A stretch of DNA of 32,384 bases from Candidatus Sysuimicrobiota bacterium CSP1-3. GTDB lineage: Bacteria; Sysuimicrobiota; Sysuimicrobiia; Sysuimicrobiales; Humicultoraceae. Location: the NCBI GenBank assembly GCA_001443485.1, contig LDXQ01000026.1:1-32384 (forward strand), in the 5' to 3' direction. The notes beneath the pieces are model-generated. The model searched no databases. It was given only the letters and a program-made list of their open reading frames with translations, and was not told the DNA's origin. Each line of letters begins with the position of its first letter. The first letter of the stretch is position 1. Made by a program: the position numbers and the translations under genes. Below are positions 15,818 to 23,875 of the stretch, in pieces.

Positions 15818-16714
15818 ATGAGCTTGCCCCCGACCAGCGTTCTCATCCAGGTCGCGATCGGCGGCCTGCTGACCGGCGGCGTCTACGCGCTCCTGGTCTC
15901 CGGCCTGACGCTAATCTTCGGCGTCATGCGCGTGATCAACATCGCGCACGGCGCCTTTCTGGTCCTGAGCGCCTACCTGGCCTATTGGCTGTTCACACTG
16001 CTGGGGATGGATCCTATCGTGTCCATCGCGGTGCTGGCGCCGCTGTTCTTTGTCTTCGGCGTGCTGGTGCAGCGCTACCTGATCGCGCGCGTGCGGCAGG
16101 AGCCGGGCCTGCTCGTCCTGGTGACCTTCGCCCTGGCCATCACGCTCGAGGGGGTGATGGGCTCCCTGTGGCGCACCACCGGCCGCTCGGTGCGCACCGC
16201 CTACACGGGCGAGGTCGTGCCGCTGGCACTCGGTGACCTGACCGTCCGTCTGCCCATCGTCCAGCTGGTCGGGTTTGCCGCGGCGGTCATCGCTCTGGGC
16301 GTACTGTACCTCCTCCTCACCCGGAGCGATCTGGGCCGGGCCATTCGCGCCACCATTCAGAATCCCGATGCGGCGCAGTTGGTCGGGGTCAACGTGGCCC
16401 TTGTTCGGGCGCTGACCTTCGGCGCGGCCCTGGCCAGCGTGGCCGCCGGCGGAGCGGTCTTCAGCCTGATCTGGACGTTCAATGCCAGCAGCCACGAAGC
16501 GTGGATCTCCAAGATGCTCTCCATCGTCGTGCTGGGCGGCATGGGTAGCCTGCCCGGGGCCCTGGTGGGTGCCCTGATCATCGGCGTGGCCGAGGCGGTC
16601 GCCGCCGTGACGATTACGACCTACCTGTCGCCGATCGTCTCCTACCTGATCCTGTTCTTCATCCTGGTCTTCCGCCCCCAGGGTCTGCTGGGATCGCGGA
16701 TTCGCGAGGCCTAG
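15818..16714 (+). CDS. livH: Branched-chain amino acid-type ABC permease (LivH family)
   Basis: Inner-membrane permease, 298 residues with about eight hydrophobic segments. The opening IQVAIGGLLTGGVYALLVSG and LTLIFGVMRVINIAHGAFLV are near-diagnostic for LivH. Later signatures include RAIRATIQNPDAAQLVGVNV and SKMLSIVVLGGMGSLPGALV, the coupling region that meets the ATPases. The ATG has only a weak ribosome-binding site (CAGG) and is preceded by the hairpin. It is the partner of the LivM-type permease 5 bp downstream; the transported substrate is set by the binding protein and is unknown. Confidence 0.92.
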   Translation: MSLPPTSVLIQVAIGGLLTGGVYALLVSGLTLIFGVMRVINIAHGAFLVLSAYLAYWLFTLLGMDPIVSIAVLAPLFFVFGVLVQRYLIARVRQEPGLLVLVTFALAITLEGVMGSLWRTTGRSVRTAYTGEVVPLALGDLTVRLPIVQLVGFAAAVIALGVLYLLLTRSDLGRAIRATIQNPDAAQLVGVNVALVRALTFGAALASVAAGGAVFSLIWTFNASSHEAWISKMLSIVVLGGMGSLPGALVGALIIGVAEAVAAVTITTYLSPIVSYLILFFILVFRPQGLLGSRIREA

Positions 16715-16719
16715 CCCCG

Positions 16720-17778
16720 GTGCTGCCGCACCTCACCCGCCGCTGGCCGGTCTACGCCGTGCTCGCGCTGCTGGCCTATCCCTGGATCTGGCGCGCGCCT
16801 TACTTTCACTTGCTGGGATTCGACACGCTGCTCGGCGCCACTATGGCCGTGAGCTGGAATATCATGGGCGGCTACACCGGGTACAAGTCACTGGGTCACA
16901 GTGCCTTCTTTGGGCTGGGGGCCTACCTGGTCGCGATCGCCGCCAACCGGTGGGGGTGGAATCCCCTCTGGAGCGCGCCGCTGTTGGCGCTGGTCGTCGT
17001 GGCGGTGGCGCTGCTCCTCGGGTGGATCATGCTGCGCACCACGGGGTCAGCCTTCGTCATCGCGACGATCGCCCTGCTGCTGATCTTTCGCCTGCTGGCG
17101 CTGAACCTGCGGGGTATCACCGGGGGCGCGCCGGGATTGAGTCAGCCGCTGCCTCCCTGGTCGCCCGAGTTCTCCCGCCTGCCGTTCTTCTACTACATGC
17201 TCATCTGGACCCTGGTCGCGGTGGCCGTCTCCGCCTTCATCGTCCGCTCGCGGTTCGGTCTCGGCCTGCTGGCCATCCGGGACGACGAGGGGAAGGCGGA
17301 GATGGTCGGCGTCAACACCACCCTCTATAAGGTCCTGGCCTTTGGCCTCAGCGCCTACTTCGTCGGGCTGGGCGGGGGCATCTGGTCCTACTTTCAGACG
17401 CACATCAGCCCGGTCTTCGCCTTCGACCTGCGCATCGGCGTGGATATGATCCTGATGACCATGCTCGGCGGATTGGGGACGGTCTGGGGGCCGGTCCTCG
17501 GCGCCTTCATCCTGATCCCGGCGCGTGACTTCATTCTCTTTCGCTTCGGCGCGACCCAGATTCACCTGGCGATTTCCGGGGCGCTGATGCTGGCGATTAT
17601 TCTATTTCTGCCGCGGGGGATTCTGCCCACGCTGCAGGAGTGGCTGGAGCGCCGCCGCGCCCCCGCCTCCGCCTTCGTCGGCGCCCGTCTGATGACGGAA
17701 CTCCGGGACGAGTCGGCCGCCACGGCATCGACGCCGCCGGGCGATCCTCACAGCAGGGTACGCCCGGCACCGCGATGA
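16720..17778 (+). CDS. livM: Branched-chain amino acid-type ABC permease (LivM family)
   Basis: Second permease of the Liv-type importer, 352 residues, starting with a GTG 5 bp after the LivH-type gene. Family features are MAVSWNIMGGYTGYKSLGHS then AFFGLGAYLVAIAANRWGWN, the conserved LAIRDDEGKAEMVGVNTTLY region, and MILMTMLGGLGTVWGPVLGA near the C-terminus. About ten membrane segments are predicted by eye. The last 45 residues are hydrophilic and Pro/Ala/Arg-rich, a cytoplasmic tail longer than usual. Its stop overlaps the start of the next ATPase gene (ATGA). Confidence 0.92.
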   Translation: MLPHLTRRWPVYAVLALLAYPWIWRAPYFHLLGFDTLLGATMAVSWNIMGGYTGYKSLGHSAFFGLGAYLVAIAANRWGWNPLWSAPLLALVVVAVALLLGWIMLRTTGSAFVIATIALLLIFRLLALNLRGITGGAPGLSQPLPPWSPEFSRLPFFYYMLIWTLVAVAVSAFIVRSRFGLGLLAIRDDEGKAEMVGVNTTLYKVLAFGLSAYFVGLGGGIWSYFQTHISPVFAFDLRIGVDMILMTMLGGLGTVWGPVLGAFILIPARDFILFRFGATQIHLAISGALMLAIILFLPRGILPTLQEWLERRRAPASAFVGARLMTELRDESAATASTPPGDPHSRVRPAPR

Positions 17779-18521
17779 GCGCCGCCGGGTCTCCCCTGCT
17801 GTGGACGGAAGGGCTGACCCGCAGCTTCGGCGGTATTACCGCGGTGAAGGACTGCTCCCTGGAGGTCCGGACCGGCAGCATCACGGGTCTGATCGGCCCG
17901 AACGGCTCCGGCAAGACCACCTTGTTCAACCTGATCACCGGGATCTATGCCGCCGACGGCGGCGAAGTCTACCTGCGGGACCGGCGGATCACCGGCCTGA
18001 CACCCTCCCGGATCTGCCACCTGGGCCTGAGCCGGACCTTTCAGATCACCCGGCTCTTCTGGGACCTGAGCGTCCTGGAAAACATGATCGTGCCGGTGCG
18101 GCAGGTCGGACTGCGCGCCCTGCTCGGACCGGGGATGTACCGCCACGAACAGGAACGAGCACTGGTCCTGCTGGAGCGTGTGGGCCTGACGCACCTGAAA
18201 GAGCAGCCGGCCGGCAAGCTCTCCTTCGGTCAGCAGAAGCTGCTGGAGTTCGCCTCCGTCCTGATGTCGGAGCCAGACGTCGTCCTGCTGGACGAACCGA
18301 CCGGCGGGGTGAACCCCACGATTATCCGCTTCATGATGGCCCTCATCCGCGCGTTGAACCGGGAGGGTGTGACCTTCCTGGTCGTGGAGCACAACATGAC
18401 CGTCGTCATGGAGTTGTGCGACCACATCATTGTGATGAACCACGGGCAGAAGATCGCCGCCGGCTCGCCGCCGGTCGTGCAGCAAGATCCGGTGGTCCTG
18501 GACGCGTATCTGGGCGTCTGA
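17775..18521 (+). CDS. livG: Branched-chain amino acid-type ABC ATPase (LivG family)
   Basis: Cytoplasmic ATPase of the importer, 248 residues. The ATG at 17775 overlaps the LivM stop; the frame upstream of it is noise. Walker A is GPNGSGKT, the Q-loop region is SRTFQITRLFWDLSVLENMI, the signature is LSFGQQKLLEFA (the Liv-type variant LSFGQ), Walker B is VVLLDEPTGGVNP and the H-loop is VVEHNM. The C-terminal NHGQKIAAGSP segment with DAYLGV is the standard LivG ending. It pairs with the LivF-type ATPase encoded 2 bp downstream. Confidence 0.94.
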   Translation: MSAAGSPLLWTEGLTRSFGGITAVKDCSLEVRTGSITGLIGPNGSGKTTLFNLITGIYAADGGEVYLRDRRITGLTPSRICHLGLSRTFQITRLFWDLSVLENMIVPVRQVGLRALLGPGMYRHEQERALVLLERVGLTHLKEQPAGKLSFGQQKLLEFASVLMSEPDVVLLDEPTGGVNPTIIRFMMALIRALNREGVTFLVVEHNMTVVMELCDHIIVMNHGQKIAAGSPPVVQQDPVVLDAYLGV

Positions 18522-18523
18522 CG

Positions 18524-19287
18524 ATGCTACTGACATTGACACAGGTTGTCGCCGGCTATCTCAGCGGCGTGCACGTGCTGCAGGGCGTTACGCTGCACGT
18601 GGACCCCGGCGAAGTGGTCTGCCTGATCGGTCCCAACGGGGCGGGGAAGTCCACGGTGCTGCGCGCGATCTCCGGGCTGCTGCGGCCCACGCAGGGAGAG
18701 ATCACCTTGCCGGCAAGGACATCGCGGGGCTGCGGCCCGACCTGGTGCTGCGCCGCGGCATCGCGCACGTGCCCCAAGGGCACAGCGCCTTCCCGGACAT
18801 GACCCTGCACGAGAACCTGCTCATGGGCGCGTACACGGTGCGGGACCGCCGCGAGCGGCGCGCCCGCCTGGATCGTGTCTACGCCATGTTCCCCCTGCTC
18901 GTGGAGCGAAAGCACGAACGCGCCGGCAACCTCAGCGGCGGGCAGCAGAAGGTGCTGGAGATCGGCCGGGCCCTGATGATGGTGCCGCGGATGATGCTGC
19001 TGGACGAGCCCTCCCTGGGCCTGGCCCCAAAGACCGCCCAGATGGTCTTCGAGACGATCCGGCGGCTGCGGGATGAGACCGGCATGACCATTCTGATGGT
19101 GGAGCAGAATGCGCGCAGCGCCCTGGCTATCGCCGACCGGGGGTACGTTCTGGAACTGGGACGGGAACGTCTCGAAGGCCCCGCGGAAAGGTTGCTCCAC
19201 GATCCCGCGGTCGCGCAACTTTACCTGGGGGGCACGCTGCGCAGCGAGGGAAACGGTGCGGCCCCCGGAGCGGGCGCGCCGCGATGA
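18524..19287 (+). pseudogene. livF: Branched-chain amino acid-type ABC ATPase (LivF family), frameshifted
   Basis: LivF-type ATPase split by a single-base frameshift. From the ATG at 18524 the frame encodes TQVVAGYLSGVHVLQGVTLH and Walker A GPNGAGKST up to TQGEIT. The protein then continues in another frame with AGKDIAGLRPDLVLRRGIAH, VPQGHSAFPDMTLHENLLMG, signature LSGGQQKVLEIG, Walker B MMLLDEP and the H-loop VEQN, ending APGAGAPR. Restoring one G at 18709 (TTGCC to TTGGCC) gives an uninterrupted 254-residue protein. Everything else is conserved, so either a sequencing/assembly indel in a G run or a very recent mutation is likely. If real, the importer would rely on another ATPase. The stop overlaps the next gene's ATG. 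Confidence 0.85.
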
Positions 19288-20201
19288 CCGGCGCGCTCTG
19301 GGCCCTGCTGGCCGGCGGCGGCTTCGGTGTGTTCCAGGCCCTCAACCGCCGGGCCATTCAGGGGATGGACGTCTACACGTCCACCTTCCTCCAACTCTTG
19401 GTCAGTACGGTCGTGCTGGCCGCCGTCTCGCTGGTCACACAGGACCTCGGCCTGCTCCGCACGGCACCGCCGCTGGCGCTGTTCTACTTCGGGCTGGCCG
19501 GATTCGTCCATTTCTTCGCCGGCTGGACCCTCCTCAACGCCAGCCAGAAGCGGATCGGCGCGGCCCGCACGAGCCCGCTCATCGGGACGACCCCGCTGTT
19601 CGGGACGATCATCGCCGCCCTGGTCCTGCGCGAGATCCCCGGCGCGCTGGCCCTGGGAGGCATCCTGCTGACCGTGGCCGGCGTGTACACGATTTCCAGC
19701 GCCCGGGCGGTCGCGCCCGAGGGGATCACGGTAGCGGATGCCGACGTGGTCACGACGTCGCCCCCGGACTGGCGGGGCATCGCGCTGGGGTTGGCGACGG
19801 CGCTGTGCTGGGCGATCAGCCCGATCTTCATTCGGCACGGGCTGCGCGCGGTGCCTTCGCCGCTAATCGGCGTGACGGTGGGGTTGGCGGCCTCAGCGGC
19901 CGCCTACGGCGGCGGGCTGTGGGTGCGGCAACGCCGGACGCCCCCCCGCGTCTCCCGCGAGGCCCTGCAGTTCAAACTGGCCGCCGGGGTGCTGGTCGGT
20001 CTGTCCACCTGGGCGCGCTGGGTCGCGCTGGCCCTCGCGCCCGTCGCTGTGGTCCTGGCGTTGGCCTCCGTCTCGGTGCCCACGACGATCCTGCTGGCGC
20101 CGCTCGTGGCGGGCGCGCACGTGGAGCAGGTGACGCCGCGACTGTGGCGGGGGGCGATACTGGTCGTCGCCGGATCGGTGGTGCTGGTCTTTTACCGGTG
20201 A
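19284..20201 (+). CDS. EamA/DMT-family membrane transporter
   Basis: Integral membrane protein of 305 residues with about ten hydrophobic segments arranged as two EamA repeats (first half starting ALWALLAGGGFGVFQALNRR, second half starting GIALGLATALCWAISPIFIR). The SPLIGTTPLFGTIIAALVLR segment closing the first repeat is typical of drug/metabolite transporters. Members usually export or exchange amino acids, nucleotides or other metabolites, and the direction cannot be predicted. Its ATG overlaps the stop of the LivF-type reading frame, so it is part of the same transcription unit and may move an intermediate or by-product of the pathway. Confidence 0.88.
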   Translation: MTGALWALLAGGGFGVFQALNRRAIQGMDVYTSTFLQLLVSTVVLAAVSLVTQDLGLLRTAPPLALFYFGLAGFVHFFAGWTLLNASQKRIGAARTSPLIGTTPLFGTIIAALVLREIPGALALGGILLTVAGVYTISSARAVAPEGITVADADVVTTSPPDWRGIALGLATALCWAISPIFIRHGLRAVPSPLIGVTVGLAASAAAYGGGLWVRQRRTPPRVSREALQFKLAAGVLVGLSTWARWVALALAPVAVVLALASVSVPTTILLAPLVAGAHVEQVTPRLWRGAILVVAGSVVLVFYR

Positions 20202-20213
20202 GAGGAGCCTGTC

Positions 20214-21221
20214 GTGATCGTTGACGCCCACGCGCACATCATCGTGCCGGAGCTGACGCGCGAAGCGGCGCCGGAGGAAGAATGGCGGCCGCGCGTCGTC
20301 TGGCAGGGCGCGCAGCAGGTCATCGAGTTCGGTGGGCGGCAGATCCGCTCTGCGGTGGCCGAGTTCGTGCGGATCGAGCGCATCCTGGAGACGCAGGAGG
20401 CCGCCGGCGTGGACCACGTGGTGCTCAGTCCCTGGGTCTCCCTCCTACGGTACGAGGCCGACGTTGAGGACGGGCGCCGCATCGGCCGGATGCAGAACGA
20501 GGCGTTGGCCCGCCTGGCGCAGACGTATCCTGGTCGGGTCAGCGCTCTGGGGACGGTTCCCCTGCAGGCGCCGGAGACGGCGGCCCGGGAACTTGAAGGC
20601 CTGATGCGCACGCCGGGCCTGCGCGGTGTGGAAGTGGCGGCCAGCGTGCGGGGGGTCTACCTCGGTGACGACCGCTTCCTCCCGTTTTGGGCCGCGGCCG
20701 AGGCGACCGGCGCGCTCGTGTTCATCCACCCGACGACGCGGGGGTTCGAAGTGCCGGCGTTCGACGACTACTACCTGTGGAACACGGTCGGTAACCCGCT
20801 CGAGACGACGGTCACAGCGGCGCACCTGATCATGGCCGGCGTGATGGAAGCCCACCCGCGCCTGTGCGTCCTGCTGGCCCACGGGGGTGGCGCCCTCCTG
20901 GCGCTGCGCGGCCGCCTGCGCCACGCCCACACCTTCCAGCCGCAGGCGAAATCGCGTCTCCGGGAATCGCCGGAGGCCTCACTGCGGCGCTTCTACTTCG
21001 ATACGGTGACGCACGACGCGGCACTGCTGCGCGCGCTGATCGCGTATGCTGGGGCCGACCACGTCCTGCTCGGTTCCGACTATCCCTTCGACATGGGCGT
21101 GGCCCATCCGGTCGATGCCGTGCGGGCTCTGGAACTGCCGGCGCCGGAGGAAGCCCAAATCCTTGGCGGGAACGCCGCGCGCCTGCTGGGTCTTAGCGCT
21201 AAGCGAAGTTCGTCTGCGTGA
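20214..21221 (+). CDS. Amidohydrolase-family protein (ACMSD-like)
   Basis: TIM-barrel metal-dependent enzyme of 335 residues, starting at a GTG with AGAGGAG just upstream. The N-terminal metal motif is VDAHAHI (HxH); further metal or active-site elements are FIHPTTRG, LLAHGGGALLALRGRL and the late acidic ligand in LLGSDYPFDMGVAHP. These features, especially the last, match the amidohydrolase_2 subgroup that contains aminocarboxymuconate-semialdehyde decarboxylase, gamma-resorcylate decarboxylase and related non-oxidative decarboxylases. A decarboxylase or hydrolase role on an aromatic or unsaturated acid is plausible but not proven. It is in line with the flavoprotein and hydrolase genes downstream. 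Confidence 0.88.
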   Translation: MIVDAHAHIIVPELTREAAPEEEWRPRVVWQGAQQVIEFGGRQIRSAVAEFVRIERILETQEAAGVDHVVLSPWVSLLRYEADVEDGRRIGRMQNEALARLAQTYPGRVSALGTVPLQAPETAARELEGLMRTPGLRGVEVAASVRGVYLGDDRFLPFWAAAEATGALVFIHPTTRGFEVPAFDDYYLWNTVGNPLETTVTAAHLIMAGVMEAHPRLCVLLAHGGGALLALRGRLRHAHTFQPQAKSRLRESPEASLRRFYFDTVTHDAALLRALIAYAGADHVLLGSDYPFDMGVAHPVDAVRALELPAPEEAQILGGNAARLLGLSAKRSSSA

Positions 21222-21237
21222 TGGAGGGAGGGTGTCC

Positions 21238-22821
21238 GTGAGCGAAACGTACGACGTCGTCGTGGCCGGCGCGGGACACAACAGCCTGGTGGCCGCGGCC
21301 TACCTGGCGAAGGCGGGGCTGCGCTGTCTGGTGCTGGAAGCCCGGCCGGTCATCGGCGGGGACACGGCCACGGAAGAGTTGACCCTCCCCGGCTTTCAGC
21401 ACGACACCTGCTCCACCGCCCACAACCTGATCCAGGTCAGTCCCACACTGCGGGACAACGAACTCCACCTGGACGAGTACGGGCTGGAGTACATCTACCC
21501 CGACCCCGTCGTGCACATTCCCTTCCCCGACGGCACCTGGCTCACGCAGTGGCGCGACCCGGACCGCACCGGCGAAGAGTTCGCCAAGTTTTCGCGCGCC
21601 GACGCCGACGTCTATCGCCGGATGATCGCGGAGTACGACGAGGTGAAGGGGGTCTTCGGGCAGTACCGCTACACCCCCATCGGCCTGGGGCCGTCGCTGG
21701 AGGACCTGCTGGCGCAGCACCCTCAGGGGAGCCGGTGGCTGCGCCGCCAGGCCATGAGCGCCTGGGACATCATCCGCGCGAATTTTCAGGACTGGCACAC
21801 CCGCGCCTTCATGCTGTGGATGTCGTTCATGACCGTGCAGCCGATCGACCGCCCCGGCACCGGCTGGCTGGCCTACTCCATCACCTACGGGCGGCAGCGG
21901 CACAGCTGGACGATGCCGCGCGGGGGTTCCCACGCGCTCCCCCGGGCGCTGGAACGGCTGATCCTCGATCACGGGGGGACCATCCTCACGGAGCGTCCCG
22001 TCGTGCGCCTGCTCGTCGAGCAGGGCCGGTGCACCGGCGTGGAGACGGCGGGCGGAGAGCGGTTCCAGGCGCGCCGGGCGGTCCTCTCCTCCATTCACGT
22101 CAAGCACCTGGTCGAGATGGCGCCGCGCGCGGTCTGGGGTGACGACTTCCTCTACGGCGTGGAGACGTGGCAGCCCGGCGTCTCGATGTTCGCCACGCAC
22201 TACGCCACCACCGCACCGCCGCGCTTTCCCGTCGACGGGGGAACGCTGACCACTGTGGCCGCGGGCGTCCCCACGTCGGTGGAACGCGTCCTGCGCATCG
22301 GACCCGAGTTTCACCGCGGGATCGTGGCGACGGATGACCCCGTGCTGCTGGTCGTCTGCCCGACGGTGGCCGATCCGTCCCGCGCCCCCGCCGGCAAGCA
22401 TACCCTGAAGGTGATCGGTTTCCAGCCCTACGACCTCCCCGAAGGCCCGCAGCGGTGGGATGAGATCAAGGAGGCGGTCTCCGCGGCCAATCTCGCGCAG
22501 CTCCGCCGGTATGCGCCCAACCTGACCGACGACACCATCCTGGCCGTGCGGGTGAAGAGCCCACTCGACTTGGAGCGCTTCAACGCGCACAACTGGCACG
22601 GCTCCTGCCACGGCGGCGACATGGGGCCCGCCCAATCGGGCCGGCTGCGACCGGCGCCGGGATGGGCGCAGCACCGCCTGCCCATCGTCGGCCTTTACCA
22701 GACCGGCGGCACGACCCACCCGGGCGGCTCTGTCTCCGCCGGGCCGGGGCGCAACGCCGCACTGGTGCTGCTGAAAGACCTCGGGATGGACCTGCAGGAC
22801 GTGGTCGCCCATGCCCGATGA
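21238..22821 (+). CDS. FAD-dependent oxidoreductase (phytoene dehydrogenase-related)
   Basis: Flavoprotein of 527 residues. Start GTG at 21238 follows GGAGGGAGGG; another in-frame GTG is at 21232. The N-terminal dinucleotide-binding motif is YDVVVAGAGHNSLVAAAYLA and the FAD ribose acid lies in VLEARPVIGG. The phrase GFQHDTCSTAHNL and the C-terminal motif YQTGGTTHPGGSVSAGPGRN (the cofactor-capping motif of the CrtI/COG1233 group) place it with phytoene-dehydrogenase-like oxidoreductases. No carotenoid genes are nearby, so it probably acts on a pathway metabolite and not on phytoene. It overlaps the following hydrolase gene by 11 bp, suggesting coupled translation. Confidence 0.9.
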   Translation: MSETYDVVVAGAGHNSLVAAAYLAKAGLRCLVLEARPVIGGDTATEELTLPGFQHDTCSTAHNLIQVSPTLRDNELHLDEYGLEYIYPDPVVHIPFPDGTWLTQWRDPDRTGEEFAKFSRADADVYRRMIAEYDEVKGVFGQYRYTPIGLGPSLEDLLAQHPQGSRWLRRQAMSAWDIIRANFQDWHTRAFMLWMSFMTVQPIDRPGTGWLAYSITYGRQRHSWTMPRGGSHALPRALERLILDHGGTILTERPVVRLLVEQGRCTGVETAGGERFQARRAVLSSIHVKHLVEMAPRAVWGDDFLYGVETWQPGVSMFATHYATTAPPRFPVDGGTLTTVAAGVPTSVERVLRIGPEFHRGIVATDDPVLLVVCPTVADPSRAPAGKHTLKVIGFQPYDLPEGPQRWDEIKEAVSAANLAQLRRYAPNLTDDTILAVRVKSPLDLERFNAHNWHGSCHGGDMGPAQSGRLRPAPGWAQHRLPIVGLYQTGGTTHPGGSVSAGPGRNAALVLLKDLGMDLQDVVAHAR

Positions 22822-23875
22822 ACGCGTGCGGGCGGCGATCGCCACCTGGGCCCCGCGCTTCGTCGCCCAGGGCGTGGACTACAACGACTTCGTGCGCACT
22901 ACGTCCGGCATCGAGCGGTGGGATCAGTGGCTGGAGGCCTGGGTAGCGACGGCGGAGATGCACGCCGAGTTGGCCCGCGATGCGGAGCGCCAAGGTCACA
23001 CCCGCACCGCGGGAGAAGGTTACGTGCGCGCCGCCCTCTGCTATCACTTCGCGAAGTTCGTCTGGATGCTGGACATGCAGCGGTACCGCGAGGCTGCGGA
23101 TAAGGCGGTGGCCAGTCTGTCCGCCGCGCACCGGTTGCTCGACCCCACGGCCCAGCGCGTGGAGGTCCCGTTTGACGGCACCACCATGGTCGCCAACCTG
23201 CGCCGGCCGTCCGCACCGGCCCGCCCGCCGCTGGCGCTGCTGCTGCCGGGGCTGGACTCGACCAAAGAAGAGTTCTTCTACTGGGAGAACGTCTTTCTCG
23301 CCCGCGGGTTAGCGACGCTCTCGCTGGACGGGCCGGGGCAGGGGGAGACCGGATACACCACCCACATCCGCCCCGACTACGAGGTGGCGGTGACGATCGT
23401 GCTGGATGCGTTGAGCCAGCGGCGCGACCTGGCGCTGGACCGCGTGGGCGCCGTGGGTGTGAGTCTGGGTGGCTATTACGCGCCGCGCGCCGCCGCCTTC
23501 GAGCCGCGGATTCGGGCCGCGGTGGCCATCGGTGGGCCGTACAACTTCGGGGAGTGCTGGGACGGCCTGCCGGCCCTCACCCGCGAGGCCTTCACGCACC
23601 ACAGCGGGGCGCGCGACGAGGCGGAGGCCCGCGCGCGGGCGGCGGAACTGGACCTGCAGCCGGTGCTGCCCCGCCTGCGGCAGCCGCTGCTCGTGGTCTT
23701 CGGGAAACAGGACCGGCTCATCCCCTGGCCGCAGGCGGAGCGGGTGGCCGCGGAGGCGCCGCGCGGCGAACTGGTCATGTATCCCGAGGGCAACCACGTC
23801 TGCAACAACATTCCTTATAAGTACCGCCCGCTCGTCGCCGACTGGATCAGGGAGCACCTGGCCGATGTGGGATAA
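22811..23875 (+). CDS. Alpha/beta hydrolase (FrsA / pseudooxynicotine hydrolase-like)
   Basis: A 354-residue hydrolase with an N-terminal helical cap domain (about 1-110, rich in AEMHAELARDAERQGHT-type helices) followed by an alpha/beta hydrolase core. The core shows ALLLPGLDSTKEEFFYWEN (oxyanion region), LSLDGPGQGETGY, the nucleophile elbow VGVSLGGYYAP with Ser, VVFGKQDRLIP with the acid Asp, and EGNHVCNNIPYKY with His. The cap plus the GLDSTKEEF wording is typical of the family that includes 2,6-dihydroxypseudooxynicotine hydrolase (a C-C bond hydrolase) and FrsA. A C-C or ester/amide hydrolase acting on the pathway intermediate is therefore plausible. It overlaps both neighbouring genes by 11 bp. 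Confidence 0.88.
   Translation: MPDERVRAAIATWAPRFVAQGVDYNDFVRTTSGIERWDQWLEAWVATAEMHAELARDAERQGHTRTAGEGYVRAALCYHFAKFVWMLDMQRYREAADKAVASLSAAHRLLDPTAQRVEVPFDGTTMVANLRRPSAPARPPLALLLPGLDSTKEEFFYWENVFLARGLATLSLDGPGQGETGYTTHIRPDYEVAVTIVLDALSQRRDLALDRVGAVGVSLGGYYAPRAAAFEPRIRAAVAIGGPYNFGECWDGLPALTREAFTHHSGARDEAEARARAAELDLQPVLPRLRQPLLVVFGKQDRLIPWPQAERVAAEAPRGELVMYPEGNHVCNNIPYKYRPLVADWIREHLADVG

Noticed and set aside
18700-18720. Programmed frameshift in the LivF-type gene
   Set aside because: No slippery heptamer or downstream stimulatory structure is visible, and a lost G next to TTG explains it more simply.
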